Assembly (NCBI GenBank): GCA_900545165.1
Contig: UQYA01000070.1
Location: 1 to 9,770, forward strand
Source of the DNA: an uncultured Collinsella sp.
GTDB taxonomy: Bacteria; Actinomycetota; Coriobacteriia; Coriobacteriales; Coriobacteriaceae
Direction: 5' to 3'
DNA: 9,770 nucleotides
Each line of letters begins with the position of its first letter. Position 1 is the stretch's first letter. A model generated the notes under the pieces. The model did no database searches. It was given only the letters and a program-made list of their open reading frames with translations, and was not told where the DNA came from. Below, one piece after another: positions 6,501 through 9,770 of the stretch. Position numbers and translations under genes: made by a program.

Positions 6501-7580
6501 CTACTGGACAGTCCTGACGCCCGAACGATTGAAAAAGGCCGCCAGATGCGTATACAACGCACACCGCATAGGCTTGGCACTAGCTATCGAACCATAGAGC
6601 AGACCTAAGCCCCGATGATTGCCCTTAAGAGCCACAACCATCTGACGGGTACGCTGCGCTTCGAGCATATCATGCAAACGGGCCGAACGCTCTATTGAAG
6701 ACACCCCATGGGGGCTCAGACACAAATTTTCGATGCAGGCAACCAGGCCGGCGTAGTAATACCGCTGGCAGACCTGCTTCAACTGATCGCCACCGCCCGC
6801 GACGGCAAGCGAGTCGGCAAGCCTGTCGAGCGCCCCGATATCATCAGAAAGCCTGGCAAACATCGTGGGGTCAAACGTCTCCGTAATCGACGGCGCCACT
6901 GCATGAAAACGGGCACGGCCACATCCCGAAACGCGCTTTGCCTGCGAAAGCGCGAACGTCAAAAAGGACACCGTGCGAAACGCATCGCCATGCGCAAGGC
7001 ACGCCTCAAAAAGGGCGCGATCATACAGCACGCCAGAGGTCTGTCGGATTAAACCACAGGAAACCAATTGGGTCAGGCAAGCCGCCCGGTCCTCATCTTC
7101 AGAAACGGATGTCGCGTCCAAAACTCGGGAATGACGTTCGCGGTGAACATCGTAGCGATCGAGCGAAACAGAGGGAAACACGATGTCAGCAGAAGCGTCG
7201 CAGGAGCTTTCGACCATCTGCGAAAGGGACTGCGGCGCAAACCACTCATTGGCATTCATCGCAATGATCTGGGAGCCGCGCGAAGCCGCAAAGCCGGCAC
7301 GCAGGCAGGCACCAGGCGCTGGGTCCTCAACATCAATCAAATCAATATGAATATCTCTGTCGGCAGCAACTTCGAGCGAATGACGCACACCAGCTACCAC
7401 GCCGCGGCAAACGACGACAATTTGCAAATCGTAGAGGTCTTGGTTCTGGATGCTCTCGAGAGCGCGCATCGTATAACTGGGCGAACCCTCAACAATCAGG
7501 ATCACCGAAAGTCGCGGATGCGAACCACGTCGAACCAAGTTTTCCGTCCTCTCGACAGCTAGTAACAAACTGTCGTTCAT
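6501..7580 (-). CDS. Family 2 glycosyltransferase-like protein, possibly catalytically degenerate
   Basis: A predicted protein of 359 residues with no signal peptide or clear membrane segment. Residues 24-57 (RLSVILIVEGSPSYTMRALE, then SIQNQDLYDLQIVVV) match the first beta-alpha-beta unit of GT-A fold family 2 glycosyltransferases. Residues 90-116 match the second nucleotide-sugar block (G-x-C-L-R-A-G-F-A-A-S-R-G, then IIAMNANEWFAP). The usual DxD/DDD that holds the metal and sugar nucleotide is replaced by N109-A-N111-E112. The C-terminal half (about 150-359) is not recognised; it has a helical, Arg-rich, Cys-containing look. ATG at 7578-7580 is chosen; its ribosome site (GGGGTG, 4 bases away) is weak, and an in-frame TTG at 7593-7595 is the alternative. 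The gene sits between truA and argR with gaps on both sides. Donor, acceptor and pathway are unknown. Confidence 0.75.
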   Translation of the reverse strand: MNDSLLLAVERTENLVRRGSHPRLSVILIVEGSPSYTMRALESIQNQDLYDLQIVVVCRGVVAGVRHSLEVAADRDIHIDLIDVEDPAPGACLRAGFAASRGSQIIAMNANEWFAPQSLSQMVESSCDASADIVFPSVSLDRYDVHRERHSRVLDATSVSEDEDRAACLTQLVSCGLIRQTSGVLYDRALFEACLAHGDAFRTVSFLTFALSQAKRVSGCGRARFHAVAPSITETFDPTMFARLSDDIGALDRLADSLAVAGGGDQLKQVCQRYYYAGLVACIENLCLSPHGVSSIERSARLHDMLEAQRTRQMVVALKGNHRGLGLLYGSIASAKPMRCALYTHLAAFFNRSGVRTVQ

Positions 7581-7699
7581 GGTACACCCCGTCAATTAAT
7601 GCGGATGGTCGCCCGTCGCGATGCACGTCAAGAACAGATGTTGAACACGCCCCGCCCACAGGCGCCGCACACAAAGATCGCCGTCAGGCAGCCACTTCC
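7581..7699. other. Intergenic spacer between truA and the glycosyltransferase-like gene
   Basis: These 119 bases hold no gene I can support. On the minus strand a TTGACG at about 7630 resembles a -35 element, but no -10 lies at the right distance. No hairpin with a T-run follows truA, so the downstream gene may be reached by readthrough. Confidence 0.4.
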
Positions 7700-8524
7700 C
7701 TAATCGAGCACCACAAGCTCGGCGGGGTCGTAGTCCACGCCCATAAAGGTAAGACCGCATGCGGGCGCCGTAGGACCGGCAGCGGAGCGATCGCAGGCAT
7801 CAATTACCTCGCGCATCCACTCGGGATCGCGGCGATGCATGCCGATCTCGACAAGGGTGCCCACAATGGTTCGCACCATCGAATGCAAAAACGCATTGCC
7901 CTCGATGGTAAACGTGAGGATGTCCTCGCCAAAGGCGACCTCATGGTCAAACTCGGCACGCATTACGCAGCGGTGCGTAGGTTTGCCCACGGCAGAGGCG
8001 ACCTTGCAAAAGCTCTTAAAGTCCTGCTCGCCCAAAAGCGCAGGGCAGGCGGCCGCCATCGCATCGACGTCGAGGGGATAGCGATGCCACCACACGGCAC
8101 CGCGTGACAACACGGGCCGCGCGTCACGGTCGGCAATGCGATAGGTGTAAGTACGAGAGCGCGCGTCAAAACGTGCAGAAAAGCCCTTACGAGCCTTGTA
8201 GACCTCGTTTATGGCGATATCTTTGCCCAGGAGGGCATCCATGGCCCTCAGCCACCTACGGCGCGTCAAAGCGAGCTCAGCGTCCGTTACAGGCACGCTG
8301 ATGTATTGGGCCACCGCATGAACTCCGGCATCGGTACGCCCCGCGCACGTCAGATCGATTGGGCGGCGCAGCAACGTCTCGATTGCACGGCGCAGCTCGC
8401 CTGCAACCGTCGTCTGGCCCGGCTGCTCGGCAAATCCGCTATAGGAGGAGCCATCGTAGGCCACGCGAAATACAAGGGTGGCGTCGAGCTCGGGGGTCGA
8501 ATTGAAATCAGACGGCGCGGTCAT
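7700..8524 (-). CDS. truA: tRNA pseudouridine(38-40) synthase TruA
   Basis: This enzyme converts uridines 38-40 in the tRNA anticodon stem-loop to pseudouridine; 274 residues, in the usual range. The catalytic motif A-G-R-T-D-A-G-V-H-A is at 61-70 with Asp65 as nucleophile. Other family markers are the N-terminal VAYDGSSYSGFAEQPG (21-36), RTYTYRI in the middle and FLHSMVRTIVGTLVEIG near the C-terminus. The start is ATG at 8522-8524, preceded by GGGAG (8530-8534) with a 5-base spacer. An in-frame GTG at 8573-8575 was rejected because it lies in the rplQ terminator. The gene follows rplQ on the same strand, as in many Gram-positive bacteria, but a strong terminator sits between them and leaves only about 35 bases for a separate promoter. 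Confidence 0.97.
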   Translation of the reverse strand: MTAPSDFNSTPELDATLVFRVAYDGSSYSGFAEQPGQTTVAGELRRAIETLLRRPIDLTCAGRTDAGVHAVAQYISVPVTDAELALTRRRWLRAMDALLGKDIAINEVYKARKGFSARFDARSRTYTYRIADRDARPVLSRGAVWWHRYPLDVDAMAAACPALLGEQDFKSFCKVASAVGKPTHRCVMRAEFDHEVAFGEDILTFTIEGNAFLHSMVRTIVGTLVEIGMHRRDPEWMREVIDACDRSAAGPTAPACGLTFMGVDYDPAELVVLD

Positions 8525-8529
8525 GGGCG

Positions 8530-8534
8530 CTCCC
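8530..8534 (-). promoter_or_regulatory. Ribosome binding site of truA
   Basis: GGGAG on the minus strand lies 5 bases before the truA ATG at 8522-8524 and supports that start over the upstream GTG. Confidence 0.7.
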
Positions 8535-8559
8535 AACAAACAAGTAACGGTATCGCGAC

Positions 8560-8590
8560 AAAAAAAGAGGGGCACGCGAACGTACCCCTC
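8560..8590 (-). terminator. Intrinsic terminator after rplQ with a UUCG loop
   Basis: On the minus strand GAGGGGTACG, a TTCG loop and CGTGCCCCTC form a 10-bp stem with one G-U pair, followed by seven T. The UUCG tetraloop is unusually stable. It begins about 26 bases after the rplQ stop and ends about 35 bases before truA. Confidence 0.93.
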
Positions 8591-8616
8591 GAATATAGCC
8601 TATGCAGACAGAATGT

Positions 8617-9084
8617 CTACTCAGCGGTCTCCTCAGCAGGAGCCTCCTCGACAGCCTCGACCTTCTTGGGAGCAGCGGCCTTCTTGGGGGCCGGAGCAGC
8701 CTTCTTGGCCTTAGGCGTGCAAGGCTCGGTGACGAGCTCCATGATAACGATAGGAGCGTTATCGCCCTTACGGTTACCGAGCTTCATAATGCGGGTGTAA
8801 CCGCCGTTGCGGTCCTGCCACATGCCCTGAGCAGCCTTGTCGAAGATCTCGGCAACGAGCTGCTTATCGCCGAGCTTGGCGATAGCCAGACGACGAGAGT
8901 GCAGGTCGCCCTTCTTGGCCCAGGTGATGATCGGGTCGACGACCGAACGCAGCGCCTTAGCGCGGGTCTCGGTGGTCTTGATGCGGTCGTTCTCGAAGAG
9001 GGCCTTAGCAAGGCTCTTCTTCATGGCCTTGGTGTGGCTCGCATCGGTGCCGAGCTTCAGGCCCTTCTTAACGTTGTGACGCAT
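8617..9084 (-). CDS. rplQ: 50S ribosomal protein bL17
   Basis: A structural protein of the large ribosomal subunit, near the exit tunnel. The conserved core starts MRHNVKKGLKLGTDASHTKAM and runs through about residue 120 (NRKGDNAPIVIMELV). The total is 155 residues, against about 120-127 in B. subtilis and E. coli. The extra length is a C-terminal tail, about 123-155, lysine/alanine/proline-rich at first and glutamate-rich at the end. Longer, charged bL17 tails are known in Actinobacteria. The start is ATG at 9082-9084, with AGGAG 9-10 bases upstream. It lies 30 bases after rpoA on the same strand, the standard rpoA-rplQ pairing at the end of the alpha operon. It is almost certainly co-transcribed with rpoA and ends at the hairpin at 8560-8590. 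Confidence 0.98.
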   Translation of the reverse strand: MRHNVKKGLKLGTDASHTKAMKKSLAKALFENDRIKTTETRAKALRSVVDPIITWAKKGDLHSRRLAIAKLGDKQLVAEIFDKAAQGMWQDRNGGYTRIMKLGNRKGDNAPIVIMELVTEPCTPKAKKAAPAPKKAAAPKKVEAVEEAPAEETAE

Positions 9085-9114
9085 GGTCTAGTTTCTCCTC
9101 AAATATGCGAAGCA

Positions 9115-9770
9115 TTAAGCCTTCAGGCTCAGGCCCATGGACTCAAGCTTGTCCTTCACTTCCTCGATCGACTTAACACCGAAGTTACGGATGTTGAGCA
9201 GATCGTTCTCCGAGAACTCAACGAGCTGACGGACCGAGTGAATGCTGGCGCGCTTAAGGCAGTTGTAGGAACGGACGGAAAGGTCCAGGTCCTCGATCTG
9301 CTTGTCCAGCTCGGCGTTGTCGTTGGTGACCTCGGGAGCGAAGATCGAAGCCTCCTCCTCGACCTCGGGGGTCTCGGCAAGGTTCATAAAGGCGGCCATA
9401 TGCTGGTTGATGATATTGGCAGCCTGGACCACGGCGTCGCGCGGGGCGATGGAACCGTTGGTCTCGATCTCGAGGACAAGGCGGTCGTAGTCGGTATGCT
9501 GGCCGACACGGCAAGCCTCAACGAGCTTGGCGCAACGGGACACCGGCGAGTACAGCGAGTCGACGTGGATCACACCGATGGGATCGTTGTCACGCTTGTT
9601 AGCCTCGCCAGAAACATAGCCGCGGCCATAGCCGATGCGCATGCTCATGGTGAGATGGCCACCCTCGGTGAGCGTAGCAATGTGCTGCTCGGGGTTGACC
9701 AGCTCAAACTCGGACGGAATAAAGAAGTCCGCACCGGTGACCTCGCAGGGGCCGTCAACCGAGATGGTTG
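9115..9770 (-). CDS. rpoA: DNA-directed RNA polymerase subunit alpha (5' part outside the window)
   Basis: The alpha subunit dimerises to start RNA polymerase assembly and contacts promoters and activators through its C-terminal domain. The last 217 residues are present; the reading frame stays open to the window edge, so the start is not seen. The fragment opens with N-terminal-domain sequence (TISVDGPCEVTGADFFIPSE, then ELVNPEQHIATLTEGG and RIGYGRGYVSGEAN). An acidic linker follows (EVEEEASIFAPEV). The C-terminal domain begins at LDLSVRSYNCLKRASI; R-S-x-N-C-L corresponds to the E. coli R265/N268 DNA-contact region. It ends GVKSIEEVKDKLESMGLSLKA. An internal ATG at 9646-9648 is not the start, because the conserved frame continues upstream of it. 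rplQ follows after 30 bases. Confidence 0.98.
   Translation of the reverse strand, partial: TISVDGPCEVTGADFFIPSEFELVNPEQHIATLTEGGHLTMSMRIGYGRGYVSGEANKRDNDPIGVIHVDSLYSPVSRCAKLVEACRVGQHTDYDRLVLEIETNGSIAPRDAVVQAANIINQHMAAFMNLAETPEVEEEASIFAPEVTNDNAELDKQIEDLDLSVRSYNCLKRASIHSVRQLVEFSENDLLNIRNFGVKSIEEVKDKLESMGLSLKA

Noticed and set aside
7489..7674. A small minus-strand frame overlapping the start of the glycosyltransferase-like gene
   Set aside because: It starts with GTG, has no ribosome site or known motif, and lies in a different frame. I considered a frameshifted N-terminus for the GT2 gene, but the GT2 fold start is already complete.

Overview
The window is GC-rich with strong G/C preference at third codon positions. 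It carries ordinary chromosomal core genes and looks like a high-GC Gram-positive. The arrangement rpoA-rplQ-truA, a class A penicillin-binding protein with a long Thr/Gly/Pro tail, and a bL17 with an Ala/Lys/Glu tail suggest Actinobacteria. My best guess is a Coriobacteriia gut bacterium such as Collinsella. That is inference from gene style only; no rRNA is present.

Layout, left to right. Positions 1-82 hold a perfect 9-bp stem-loop and perhaps the edge of another gene. tyrS (tyrosyl-tRNA synthetase) lies on the minus strand, and upstream of it on the same strand is a U32-family protein resembling the rRNA hydroxylation factor RlhA. A divergent gap of about 160 bp follows, then a bifunctional class A PBP on the plus strand. 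The PBP ends at a strong intrinsic terminator that faces a second, separate terminator belonging to argR (minus strand). Upstream of argR is an AT-rich gap with a repeated TTTCGAAA palindrome. Next come a family 2 glycosyltransferase-like gene of unknown role, truA, rplQ and the 3' two thirds of rpoA, all on the minus strand. A UUCG-loop terminator separates rplQ from truA.

Functions: four genes serve transcription or translation (rpoA, rplQ, truA, tyrS), and the U32 protein probably modifies RNA. One gene builds peptidoglycan, one controls arginine metabolism, and one is a glycosyltransferase-fold protein whose usual metal-binding aspartates appear to be missing.

I see no mobile element, CRISPR array, tRNA, phage gene or defence system, and no convincing new multi-gene system. 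The points most worth a second look are the degenerate glycosyltransferase, the ArgR GNDT substitution, the repeat-built PBP tail, the rplQ/truA terminator and the paired palindromes upstream of argR. No gene-free stretch exceeds 300 bases.
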